This document shows, piece by piece, positions 12,105 to 23,138 of a DNA stretch of 64,000 nucleotides. The stretch's first letter is position 1. Each line of letters begins with the position of its first letter. The translations under genes and the position numbers were made by a program. The notes below the pieces were generated by a model, which was not told the DNA's origin, did not search any database, and saw only the letters and a program-made list of their open reading frames with translations. Source of the stretch: Heterobasidion occidentale (Eukaryota; Basidiomycota; Agaricomycetes; Russulales; Bondarzewiaceae); NCBI GenBank assembly GCA_039111635.1, contig JBCAQO010000006.1:1798001-1862000 (forward strand), in the 5' to 3' direction.

Positions 12105-13581
12105 TCATGAATATTTCCTTGCAACCGAAACCCTGCGTTCGAAGGGCGTCCACTTCCACTTCCGCATCGACGGCGGAGTCTCCATGTTGCACATGTGCAA
12201 CAGTTGAGCATCCCTTGCGCAAAGCTCCTCTTCTCTCCCGAGCAGCCCTACCGAGATGTCATCCCACCGTGATGCCAACCACCACAGAACCTTCGGTGCG
12301 TACCGCAGATTCCGTCCAAACAGCGGCATCCCGAACACTCGTCCGATGTCGTCGAACCCGAACCCGTTCCCGCGGGTGTGTCCAAGCTCGCTCAGGAATG
12401 ACAACATGAACACCAGCAGAGAAAAGTGCGCCGTCGGCATCAATCTCAACAGCGCCTGCGCGATCCCGATCTGTATCCCTTCCTCCGCCAAGTCGTAGAT
12501 CGGGTATCCTCGTCGATGATGAAGGATCTTCTCTGTCGATGGCCGTAGGTCAGGATGCAGCTGCCCCGTCATCCACGCGTCGTTCACTCGGTCGTGCTCC
12601 TTGATGATCCAAGGCTCGTCTCTGAGGATGCTCGGCGCAACACACCAGTCGCAAAGCGAATAGTATATGTGCATGTTGATCAGTGGCTCGGGAAACCTCT
12701 TCATGTAAAACATCAGCAGTTCGCACACGTTGTCCGTTGGCTCGTTCTCCAAGCTATGCGTTTCGCCAAAGTTCGGTGCACAGTTGTAGATCTCATATAA
12801 CTCCTCGATGCGCTGCCCGAGCTCAAGCCGTACCGGACGGAACAGACCACGTCTGTTGAGCCCTATATGCGCCCCTGTGAGCGACGGGCTCTGGTGAGTA
12901 ACCCAGGTCGAAGGGACTTACCCTTGCGCATAAGCTCGAACACACAGGCTGCAGCGACGATCGGTACGTCGTGCTGGTATTTCCCAATCATGATTGGCAC
13001 AGATGCGTACAACCACGCTGTGCTTAGCCTCACACCAAAAACCCCTATACAGACAAGGTCAGGAAAGGGGTCAAGAAGGCATCAAGCCGCTGCAACTTAC
13101 CATGGCCGTCGTGATAATGGCTGTAGACAGAAGGCTCCAGGCCCTGTCTCATGCGCGCCATCCTCGTGTGCCATTGGCGCCACAAGCGACGATACTTGAG
13201 ATCCTCCTCGCAGATTTCGTCAAAATCGGTCACGTCCAAGTACAGCTTGACGGGTTTGTCAGGCAGGAATTTAGACATAACCTTAAGCATGCCAATACGC
13301 CATAGGAGGAAGTGATGGTCGAGGCGAGGAAGGAGGTGGGCTTTAGGGGGTGGCGCGGGGAGAGTGTATGTAGAGAGACGGAGAGGCTGAGAGGCACGAT
13401 ATCCAGGGGTATTCTTCTTGAGAATGCTACGGGTCGCACGTCTCTGACGATGCGAAGGCGGGTCTGCGGTGGGAGAGGGGGCACGCGGCCTAGGCGCGTT
13501 CTCCCTTTCCTCCTCTGCGTTGACGATAGCGAGAAGCTTCTTTGAGATACGAGGTTTACTTGTGTCAGGTAAGAAAAACAT
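12105..13581 (-). CDS. RhoGAP-domain protein (Rho-family GTPase-activating protein)
   Basis: The N-terminal part is basic and low-complexity (RATRSILKKNTPGYRASQPL), then a poorly known segment (KLYLDVTDFDEICEEDLKYR). The C-terminal half fits a RhoGAP domain: VFGVRLSTAW, a VPIVAAACVFELMRK helix, GLNRRGLFRPVR with the expected arginine-finger position (GLFR), NVCELLMFYMKRFPEPLI matching the 'lLk.ylreLPePLi' element, and ALLRLMPTAHFSLLVFMLSF matching the 'll..LP..n...l..ll..l' helix. Such proteins speed GTP hydrolysis by Rho/Rac/Cdc42 and control actin and polarity. At least three introns occur (about 13040-13100, 12860-12920 and a short one). The start at 13581 is the first Met of the open first exon and lies 80 bp downstream of a TATA-like box. 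The 3' end is 59 bp from the transposon-like element's flank. Confidence 0.8.
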
Positions 13582-13662
13582 AGTAAAGTTGATAAATCGC
13601 AGTTAAGATGGTGGTGGTTGTTGGTTAAGTTTGTGATGGCGTTCGAGAGCTGAAAGTGGGGA

Positions 13663-13669
13663 CTTTATA
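13663..13669 (-). promoter_or_regulatory. TATA-like box of the RhoGAP gene
   Basis: TATAAAG on the minus strand, about 82 bp before the RhoGAP start codon. Confidence 0.45.
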
Positions 13670-14392
13670 GCCTCTGGGAGAATGTCTCGGATGTTCATGT
13701 CTGGACCGTGCACGGGAAGTCTAGAGCATCGGGTGTTGCGAGAAACTGTCTCGGGAAGAGAAACTGTCTCGGAAGAGAAACTGCACTGGACCTAAAAATA
13801 GGGTTAGGGGCGAGCTCTAGCCCTTCCATACGGTAGGAAATGTAAACTCTGGGAAATGTCAAGCTCAGTCAAAGTTACAAGGCTTTTTTTCTCGTATTCT
13901 TCAGGAAAGTGGTACAGAACATCATGCAAAATTATGAGCTGCCAAATCTGGGCATAGCTTGACATGATATTTGCACCACTTTACTGACAAGTATGGTTGA
14001 ACGCCTGTTGTTTTGACTGGGCTTGACATTTGCGTGAGTTTCCGCTCTTACCATGTGTGGCAGCTCCTCATCAAGACTATCTCAACCGAGTAACCTACTT
14101 AAAAAGAGAATTTGAACAGAAACAGCTCGAAGAGTCAATCGATCACTTACGAGGATTACCTTGGGAGACCGGAATCGTTGGACTTTAGTCGTACCAAAGC
14201 GATCAACCTCTCAACTACCGTTCAAAGGTGTACCGCTCATCTAGAATTACCAATGACTCACCAAGACACAGACACAGGGCCTGATTTGTGGACATATACC
14301 GATGAATAAATAGAATAAAATATGATATATGGAGCGGAAGGCTACAGGGGCAAGGAACAATCCGTAGAGGGGACAAGGTGATCAGAGTATGT
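13670..14392. other. Intergenic, no gene seen
   Basis: Lies between the RhoGAP promoter and the 3' end of the Nse4 gene. It contains a short direct repetition of GAAACTGTCTCGG (about 13742-13775). A 65-codon plus-strand ORF at 14112 is not convincing. Confidence 0.5.
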
Positions 14393-15701
14393 TCAAAACA
14401 CCCACTTCCTGCCATCGCTCATTTGCGCCTGCTGTTTTGGCCGTTGTGGGATGATAGGTTCCTGAATATTAAATACTTCAATTGCGCGCTGTTTGCGAAT
14501 GTCAGTAGTCCTCAAGTTGGAGGCATAGCATGTATATACCTCCCATGTCTCCATGTCGAAAGACATGACCATTTGCTGCTTTCTCAGGCCTTGCTGGTAG
14601 TCCTGATCCCCTGGAGCTTCGCATATGACTGTGACCCACACAACATATGAGCCCAAGTCGTTTGAACGTCAAAGAATGCACATACAGATCATAGGCTCGC
14701 CGTTTTCCTGGATCTCTAAAGCACACACGCCGTCACGTATCAAGAAGGACAGATAAAAGATGTTCTCCACTGATTGAGCGAAATCATGTGGATTAACGAC
14801 AAATCTGAACAGGTTTACTGCCTCTCCCATTCCCTCGAGTAGAGTTTGAATCTGGTAAGGAAGAAAGGTGAGTGGTAGGAATGCAAGTGACATGATACAT
14901 GCATACCGCAATAACATTCTTTGTTGTCTCATTCTCAGCCCTGATGATATCATCTTCTCGAAGCTCCTGAGGCTTCTCTCATCTTCTTTGTTCTTCTCTA
15001 GTTTCGCGCGTTTGCCAACGTTCCGCTTCTTTTGCTCGATTTCGAGTGGACCAAGTCTGATCAACAAAAAGGTCGAAAGAATTGACGATTTTTTGATGCA
15101 CAGACGACGCACATGAAGTCTATCGTTGGGACGCGTCGACTCTTCGCCAAGGCCTTCCGGCCTATTCTCCCAGTCCAGACGGTGTCCAGCATCATCATCA
15201 TCCATTCCAGATTCGTCCGAGAGCTGATCTCCCCTGCGGCCACCCATGAATGTGATCAATTTGGAAATGAAGTCGTCCATGTCAAACGCGCCCGAGCCAG
15301 ACTTCATAGCGCGTGCTTTTGTAGCACCCATATTCGATGCCATGACCAAGAACGCAGAGTCAAGGGTAGCTTCCTGCGGTGCCGCGACTGGTCACAGTTT
15401 CAGTTTGAAGGTCGCTCTATCCCTACACATCCATGGCCACGAACCTCGATAAAACAAAGAATCGGCGCGCTGAACCTTGTCGACCAGTTCCTGCGCAGTG
15501 TAGTCATTTAAATTGAGTGCAGCACCTTTATTCGCGATAGCTAAGGGTCAAAAAAATCTACAGGTAAGATTCGGACCGCGTACCATCTTCTCCCTTGGTT
15601 AAATTACGATAGTTCCGCCTGATAGCGCGTTTCTCTTCGGGATCTTGGTCAGGGTCATAGGCAGGCCCATTCCTAAGCGTATCATTAACTGATCGGGGCA
15701 T
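14393..15701 (-). CDS. NSE4: Nse4, kleisin subunit of the Smc5-6 complex
   Basis: Nse4 bridges the heads of the Smc5-Smc6 dimer, which acts in homologous recombination repair and replication-fork stability in the nucleus. The N-terminus carries YDPDQDPEEKRAIRRNYR, the usual 'qdp.er..iR..YR.L' opening. Next come LNLNDYTAQELVDKVQRAD and AFLVMASNMGATKARAMK, the kleisin N-terminal helical domain. After an acidic linker, the C-terminal winged-helix domain shows VNLFRFVVNPHDFAQSVENI followed by FYLSFLIRDGVCALEI, a strong Nse4 signature. The last exon ends KQQAQMSDGRKWVF at 14393. Met at 15701 is preferred over the upstream in-frame Met at 15746 because family homology begins shortly after it. Short introns split it into about seven exons; the ORF reading through 15050-15110 retains an intron. 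Confidence 0.9.
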
Positions 15702-16236
15702 GATGAGCAGCGATTCTGTCGTGATTTCGCAATGAGGTTTGACCAATCTGGGCTTGTATCTTGACGAATCGACAGTGGCAGATGTGCAAGTAGAGAGCCC
15801 GAAGCGCGTCAGTCGATGATTTGACGCGACAGTGATTTGTGACAGCGACAGTGACGTTACATGATGTCACCAGATGTCACCCATCTCACAGTATCACAAG
15901 ACACTCTGAGACGAAGAGATACTCTGAGACGGAGTCAAGAAACACTCTGAGATGGAGTCAAGAGACTCTGAGACGGAATCGAGAGAGTAACATCATTCTC
16001 AAGATAGCAGATCATGGCAACGGTAAGAAAGCAGGAAGTCAACCGCATATAGTATGAGTAGTCCATAGCACAACGCGTAGACCCTTCAGGCCGATCTCCT
16101 ACCCCAGGTCAATTCAAACGCCGTCAATACGATGGTATACTTATATTGTTCTACAGAGTTGATCTTCACTATACATTTGAACGTTTTCCGATGTAATTAT
16201 GGATTGAACTAGACCAAAAGGTCACGCGGTCAGCTG
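15702..16236. other. Intergenic with a short minisatellite
   Basis: Contains the Nse4 upstream region and a four-copy minisatellite at about 15899-15985 (separate entry). Otherwise no gene is seen up to the stop codon of ARPC4. Confidence 0.5.
15899..15985 (+). repeat. Minisatellite, about 20-bp unit, four imperfect copies
   Basis: The unit ACTCTGAGACGGAGTCAAGA recurs four times with substitutions and small length changes (for example ACTCTGAGATGGAGTCAAGA). It sits upstream of Nse4, outside any coding exon I can support. Confidence 0.75.
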
Positions 16237-17040
16237 CTAGAAGAAGAAGATACGCTTCAAGCTCACGGCAATGAGGTACGACTCTGCGACGATACGCGCT
16301 CGAGCGTTCATACTCAATTTCATTTCACTGATCTCTCTATCGACGTCTTCCATGAACCTGCGATGAGGATATTAGTTCTATAACTGACATGATAGATCAG
16401 GAGCTGCTCACTGAACGATGAAGTCGACTATCTTGTGCTTGAGCATCGTCTCGGTCTGTGAGTTCGTGATGAGGAATGATATATCATATCCCTTGGGGCA
16501 ATCATATTGGTGAGGACAGGCTCTGTTTCACATGAAAGGCTGATGCTTACCTTCACGGCTTCCTTCGCAACACAATAAAGTTCTCCGCACGCTGCATCAT
16601 GAATCGCGTGAATTTATGGCACAGTATACGTTCAATCTCATCAGCTTGCTTTATCTTGATGCTCAGCCGAATCGAATTCACGGATGGTTCGATGAGGACC
16701 CGCTCGTTCTCGTTTCGAGAAATGATTAAAGGATTTAGCAAGACCTCTTTTGAGCCTCTGCGAAACGTTAGCCGTACAGTTATCAGAAAGATGTGAAGAC
16801 ACTACCCACCCAACCTCTACCTCCGGTTTGTTGTGGCGTTCTACGACCTGAAGAACGGCATAGGTGTTTGACCCAGATCCCATACCAGAAAGATGCATAC
16901 CTGTGATGAGAAGTTCTCCAATGTCAAGGCCGCAGTGAGTGTCGACCTGACCGCAGCGAGATATGGTCTCAACACATTAGACTGATACAACCCGCCCTGT
17001 CAATTCGTGTATTGGCGACATCGCCCGCAGTGCTCACCAT
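16237..17040 (-). CDS. ARC19: ARPC4, 20-kDa subunit of the Arp2/3 complex
   Basis: ARPC4 is a core structural subunit of Arp2/3, which nucleates branched actin at endocytic sites. Spliced exons give [99 protein letters not shown], and a C-terminus of [20 protein letters not shown] then [12 protein letters not shown]. These closely match the highly conserved family, whose usual length is about 168 residues. The C-terminus has a short basic-hydrophobic extension, SLKRIFFF. The start codon stands alone: ATG at 17040-17038 is followed at once by an intron whose acceptor precedes TCTAATGTG. The gene is divergent from the FKBP gene, with 158 bp between start codons, so the two probably share a promoter. 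Confidence 0.92.
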
Positions 17041-17198
17041 GGCCGATAAATCGTGACGAGCAGAGAGATCTGTTTGGAGCGGAGTTCAAAAGTCGACCTG
17101 TGTTCGGCAAAGTTCTTTTCGTGTGTATTCGCAGTGCGAGTTCACGTTCAAACTTGCATCCCCCTAAAACCGCGTCATTTTTTTCTTCTGACATTAAA

Positions 17199-18801
17199 AT
17201 GGCCATTTCTGTTGCAGTTTGGCAAGCTTCTTTCCACATATACGCGTGATCATTCGCTCATGCCTTATTTTTACTTTAAGGAGTATCGCCGTTCGTCCTG
17301 GCGAGCGTGAGTCCGTTATCCCCCAGGGAGACCTTAGAATAACCAACGTCGCCCTCGGTGATGAATTATCGGACAAATCTGGACGTACGACTGTCAAGTT
17401 CACCTATCTTCGGCCTGTCAATGTTGAGGATTCCGACGAGGACGATGAAGAGACAGGGATTGAGGGTGCTGAGGCTACGACCGTCTTATGCTCTCTGATT
17501 CCTGGCACAGTGAGTGTTTTACATGCTTTTGTACCGCCTGGCACATCTCAAAGTATTTTTGGCACTCAGATTGAACAAGCAACCGTTGACGTCACCCTCG
17601 AAGCGGACGAAGAATTTTTGTTCGAAGTTGTTGGAAAAAAGTGAGTTCTTCTGGAAAGTGCCACTATCTTGACCTTACGTTGCGTTAGCACCGTCTATCT
17701 CACAGGAAATTACATTGGTGAGTGTACACACCCTACTATCTCCACAAATTACGCATCACTGACTGTAATCTTACAAGATCAATCCCTTGATAATGTCCCG
17801 TTTAACGATGATTCTGAGATGGAAGATGAAGACGAGTTCGACCTTCGCGATGTCAGCTCGGACGTAGAGTTGAATCTCGACGAATTGGATATTCCCAGCG
17901 ATGACGACGCCGAGTGGGTCCCGTTTCACGTGTCTGTTCCATCGGTCCCTCTAGGCGCTCATAGCATCTCGGTATAGCCGGTTTGAAGATGTACACGATG
18001 AAGCAGAAGCACCGAAATCACTTAAGCGTCCTCGTGCTTCAGACGTTATCGAGACTGCCGAGCCAGCTGAGGGCAAGTTATCGAAAGCTCAGCAGAAGAA
18101 AGCGAACAAGAAGCTAAAGGCGGAGTCGGGTGCTGCCGTTCCCTCTGGGTCCAACACGAAAGCTGATGCCACAGCGAGCGAAGATGCCAAGAAAGACAAA
18201 AAGGAAAAGAAGGAGAAAAAGGAGAAGAAGGAGAAGGTTGACGGTAAAGGCGTTGAGAAAGACGTCGAGAAACCAGCAAATGAGGGTGCCAGTGCCATGA
18301 AAGAGCTTCCGGGCGGCTTGAAAGTAAAGGATGTGAAGACTGGCACAGGTCCACAGGCGAAGAAAGGACAGACAGTTCACATGCGATACATCGGTAAATT
18401 GCAGAATGGGAAGACTTTTGACTCGAATACAAAGGGCAAACCGGTAGGCACTCTGCCCTCTGATATCGTTTGCCTTTTTCTGATCGATTTTTTTCCAATC
18501 GACAGTTCTCTTTCCAATTGGGGCAAGGTCAAGTCATCAAGGGTATGTCCTGCCGTTCTCGGGCCTTTCTCTCTGACTGACTCCCGTCTCTGTGCTAGGC
18601 TGGGATTTGGGTATACAGGGCATGCAGGTTGGCGGTGAGCGCCTACTAATCATACCACCTAAACTCGCCTATGGCAAGACCAAAAATGGGCCCATTCCCG
18701 CGAATTCTACCTTGACTTTCGGTAATGCATAGCAGTCGAATTCTCGGAACCATACACTTATAGGAATCTTTCCAGAATGCAAGCTCGTTGACCTGAAATA
18801 G
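17199..18801 (+). CDS. Nucleolar FKBP-type prolyl isomerase with nucleoplasmin-like N-terminus (Fpr3/Fpr4/FKBP39 type)
   Basis: The enzyme class interconverts cis and trans prolyl bonds; this subfamily acts in the nucleus on histones and chromatin. Order: a nucleoplasmin-like domain (MAISVAVW joined to [14 protein letters not shown], then [20 protein letters not shown]); acidic tracts ([26 protein letters not shown]); a Lys-rich linker ([29 protein letters not shown]); then a C-terminal FKBP domain with [76 protein letters not shown] and [12 protein letters not shown]. This matches yeast Fpr3/Fpr4. The first intron (17222-17280) appears to use a GC donor: splicing TG|GCAAGC to ...AAG|G restores the expected VW-S junction, while no GT donor does. 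The stop is at 18799-18801. Confidence 0.9.
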
Positions 18802-21800
18802 ATCCGCATAAAAGCAACCACTATACTCCCTTTTCGACCTGCGTTGGCCACGCATTGTATCGCATCGATGTCTATGATTCTTATCATGCGTTTCATCGGT
18901 GGTGCATGTAAAATGTATATATGTGACGTCAAAAGCAGATGAACATAATGCATATCCATATGCTTAGGTTCTCAATTGAGCAACTCGTTGTCTCGAAGTA
19001 CCATAGCTCCTAGGTGCGGGCTAGGCCCAAGCCCTCTGTAACATCGAACACGTACGAAGAGCGCAAAACATGGCAATGAATTCTGCAAAATAGGTCTGTC
19101 GAGACCTCCAATGTACGAAACCTTCAATGTTGACGTATGAGGATGCACACCAACATAAGTTAGTTCGCAGACGACTCGAGGTCTACTTGAAGCATCTCGG
19201 ACCATGCAAAAACTCCGGCCTGGGCCCTTCAGGGCAATGGTAAGGTTGGCCGTTGCTCATCCTGCAAAGCCACGGTTAACGTCGTTCGGCGCTTCAAGGT
19301 TCACAGGCCGTTGACCTGTTGTAAATCTTCGCAGGCCCGAGCCTTGTCTCCCGTAGTTCCATACAGTAAACTGTTTGTATGAGTCTTCCTGAGAAAGAAA
19401 AAATCCCGAAACAGTCCCAAGAATTACGCGAAGTATAGCTGAGGCAACCACAGTCCGTCAAGATATCAGATCAGATAACTGTCTAGACAAAGCCTATCAT
19501 CGAGGAGTACCAGAAGTATGCAGCAGGTGACTCCGCGATCTTCATATCGGAAGTATTGTCAAGAAAAGGCAAGATAACGAGGACCACGGCGCTGAGTTGT
19601 TAAGGAAGAGAATGTCTACTTCATGACAGGCAGTAGCCGGAGCTTCTTTGCTGAGCAAAGTGAAAAGACACATCAGACGAGATGCGGCAGAGAGTTGGAA
19701 AAGTTCATCGGTAGAGGGCCCTTCGTGAGTACTGCTTGATCACGAGGAGGTTACACTAGATAGTCGCGTAAGATCAAGTTGCCGAAATGCACTGAGTTTC
19801 TGCCTCACAGTTGTTCGCAGATACGACTCAGCTCGCAGAAATGGAGCATCTTTACTTTGAATTCCTCCAAAACGGCTGTCCGATGAAGATGTGTGGGCTC
19901 TGCCTTCCCCGATTGGCCAATCGGGTGCCAATGTGATGGCGATGAGATGCTTTCATCACGAGTGTTGTGAAATACGTACTACGTCGGGGAGAGACCTGGC
20001 CAGACTAGCGAATCGAAGAAATGGGGTGAAAGTGGATGTAGGTCGGTCTCGAAGCTGCTAGAGCCAGGACACGAGGACCGTTTGTTATCCTGCCTGAAGG
20101 GGGGCTGTCTGCAATGAGACAAGTCTCGTTATAGTCAAGGATGTGCCGGACACAGGGCCACGCTCTTTATCTGAGAAATGACGGGCCGGATGATGGTGGG
20201 AAGGCTAAAAATGCAGGTCCTGCGAGTCTCCGTGAAGAGGAAGCAACGGCGAACGCAATCAATAGATCTATAAATCCAACGAGATGAGCAGTGAGTATTG
20301 ATTAAGAGAGTGACTCACCGCACCGTTTCCCATAGTTCACAAAGCTCTGATCCCAGCAAATTTCAAACTTGTGGCACGAACAACTCAGCATTGCACAAAG
20401 CGTTCTAAAGGAGGAGAGATACCGCTCGTCCAGTGTCGCCAAACGCACGGTAAAAATAAACCTTCTTTCGAGGGTCTTGTTATGCTCCAAATATGGCCGC
20501 CTAGTCACGGCCGACGATGACACAGGAGGGCAAGTAGACAACTCTTGTGTGGCCTGGATAATAGGAGTGGGGGATGCCGTTGGCTGTTCGACTGGATTCT
20601 CGACTTGGCTGGAAAGTGGCTCCACGATCGAAAGCTTGGAAGGCTCGATGGAATAGAGGATAGAAGAAGATGTCGATCCTTGTTCAAAATGATGCCACCA
20701 AAGTGGTAGCACGAAATCACAAAGACAAAGCATATCGGTCAGCCTGCGGACTTGCCCCATTCCTCCGCCTTCACACACCCTCAAACCAGGCCTAGACTTT
20801 GAACTCCTATTGTCCGCGTGTCTTACGAACCTCATCTCAATTGACCTTGAGACTTGAACGCGATTCTGCTTCTCTTCGATGTGTGGGTCTGTATATTGGC
20901 CCATTAGCCCCCTCGGATGAACAGAATTTCCACACGATTAATCGTAATACCTGGGAGGCTCTCCGAGACCCGTCAAGTGTGTTCCTAAGTAACGTCGCGG
21001 AATATTTCAAAGGATCTGGTCCATATGGCTGAATCGATGACCAGTCGGAATCGCAATTTCACCTGTCAAAACTGCTATAAAACTGGTAAGCGCTCAGTTT
21101 TCAATTCGCCCACTTGTCTGACACTCCACTCTCCTTGTCGCCTAGGTCTTTTTTTTTTCTAACTTGCTCTGATGAGACTCCCTGGCTGACGCCCTTCGAC
21201 GAGCGCTGTCTGAGCGGGTCCGCCTTCCTGGAGCGAAAGTTCTGCGACAAAATACGTAGATACTTACCAGCATTAATCTTCCCCTTCCCCTGAGCGGTGC
21301 CTCTTGTCGGAAAATGATTCAATCGGGGTCTTGTTCTCGTCAGCTTAGGGGCGCATGTCACCCTGGTCAAAGCCATCCGATTTCGATCGCCTGGTCTCTG
21401 ATTTTTTTTCTGTGTGGGTTCCAAGTCGCGGGCCGATGATATAGGGGTCATGCTTCGGTACCCTCCCATCGCATGGTACTATACTCAACGCACCTGCTGC
21501 CAGATCCTGGCTAAGGTTTGAGTACATACCATGGGAATGGAAGAGGGCCCTGATCACGTCCGATAGTCATCTGCTCGAGCAGCCTTGGAGAATCCTGTAT
21601 CTGACTCTGGAAAAGGTAATCAGCAATTCGTCCTAGGTGTCTGCTAATATACTACTTTGACCACCAGCATGCCGAGTTAGATTGTTTCACAAGTAGACTC
21701 GACCAAACGATGCGCAGTGTCAAGGAGGATTGATGTATGCGACAGACTCACCTCGGCAGACCCTGGAGAGCGCATGGACTAATGACGGTGGAGTCGCAGA

Positions 21801-23138
21801 GAGGTAAGTATGAGGCATGTCCTACCGAATCGTAGCAAGAGAGACATAGACAGGTAGGTTCTAGCCAACCTTTTCTACACGCTGATTCTATTGCCTTAGC
21901 AAAGTAAACAGCAGCGCTGGATTGCAGAGAGCCTCAAAGCCATGAACGAAGCGAGCTGTTGACAGGTGCTTCAAGATGAACTTGGAGAATTGCTATAACA
22001 GTCGACGCATACTGACGCCGTGGCGTCACTGCCGCACGCGTATATCACGGCTTTCTGACTTCGATTTGCTTAGACACCGGCAACAGCGCCTTCTGCCGAA
22101 TCCTCAGCTCTACGCGCTAGTGTGACGTGTCGTCTTTTGCTCTCAGCGTCTCGCAAACAGCCTTCTCGACGACCTACGCGGCATGGTACAGTCGCTTCCG
22201 ACGGCACGCCTGGATGGTTGACCGCTTTACTTTGGGTCGGTTTGGAACAGACATGGGATAGACCTGGTATCATCGTAGTGAGCCTCAGGTTATTTCTCTT
22301 GTTGAATGACTCGGGCTGTTTGGAACATCTGATTCGCCCCCGAAGACGAGATACTCTGGTGACGAGCTCACAAGGTCTCGTTCTGAAGTCGACGGAGTTG
22401 GAGAGACTCACTTTACGTTATGCGCGCGACGGTGTTCCGTTTTCAATCCGAATCCCCTCATCTCTCCGCAATATCCATTCGCGTCCTTCTCGTTAGGACA
22501 ACACGAGGACCGCGCAGAAGATCGTCTATGTAAATCAGAGCAGCCTCGATCTTTGACAATGGACTTCGGTGTCACACGCGAACACATGCATGGGGCGCAA
22601 TTCTTTCGGAAGCGCTCCAATCGTTTTCGGATAGCACTAGTGCGGCATCCATACTTATTTCCTCGAATTATATTGCAGGTTGCCCATCGTCTGAATCGTC
22701 TACCGAAGAGCATCTCTATACTGTCGTTTCGCGGAGTTTCTACTGCCGCGGTCTTTCATTCACACGAAGTCCTCCTAAGCACCATTGTCTCCTCCGTGCT
22801 TTACCAGTCTCGCGATCATGGATGAATCTATTCAGTCGGCCAGCATGTAGTCGGGAACAGTGAACTCATCCGAGCAAAGTATATGTGCGTCAAATAAAGC
22901 TACAACCCCACACACCGAAGTATAGGCTTCTCCTTGCGTTCTAAGGATGCCGGAGTTGAGTGCCGGGTATTTACGTCCTATAGCTTCGTTGTGGCCTCAG
23001 TATGTACATCATCTCCGTGTCGCCATACGCGATGTTGTCATGTGAATTTGTATCGATGCTATGCGGCTTTTCAGCTTGCCAAAACAAGACGCCTCCGGCC
23101 CTCTACTTCTGTATACAAGGTTCATCGATCCGAGCGTC
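18802..23138. other. Gene-poor 4.3-kb stretch
   Basis: No gene can be supported on either strand. Scattered ORFs of 60-200 codons occur but lack family features and consistent splicing. Two deserve mention. The minus ORF at 20302-20904 has a Pro/Ser/Thr linker and a segment TLERRFIFTVRLATLDERYL. A plus-strand start at 21031 encodes RNRNFTCQNCYKTG before a GTAAGC donor, faintly like the start of a zinc-binding motif. Both could be remnants of decayed genes or transposons. Base composition is more AT-rich than in the flanking genes. Confidence 0.45.

Noticed and set aside
20302..20904. 200-codon minus-strand ORF as a gene
   Set aside because: Only a Pro/Ser/Thr linker and a short ordered-looking segment; no splice partners or start context. 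Kept only as a possible remnant.
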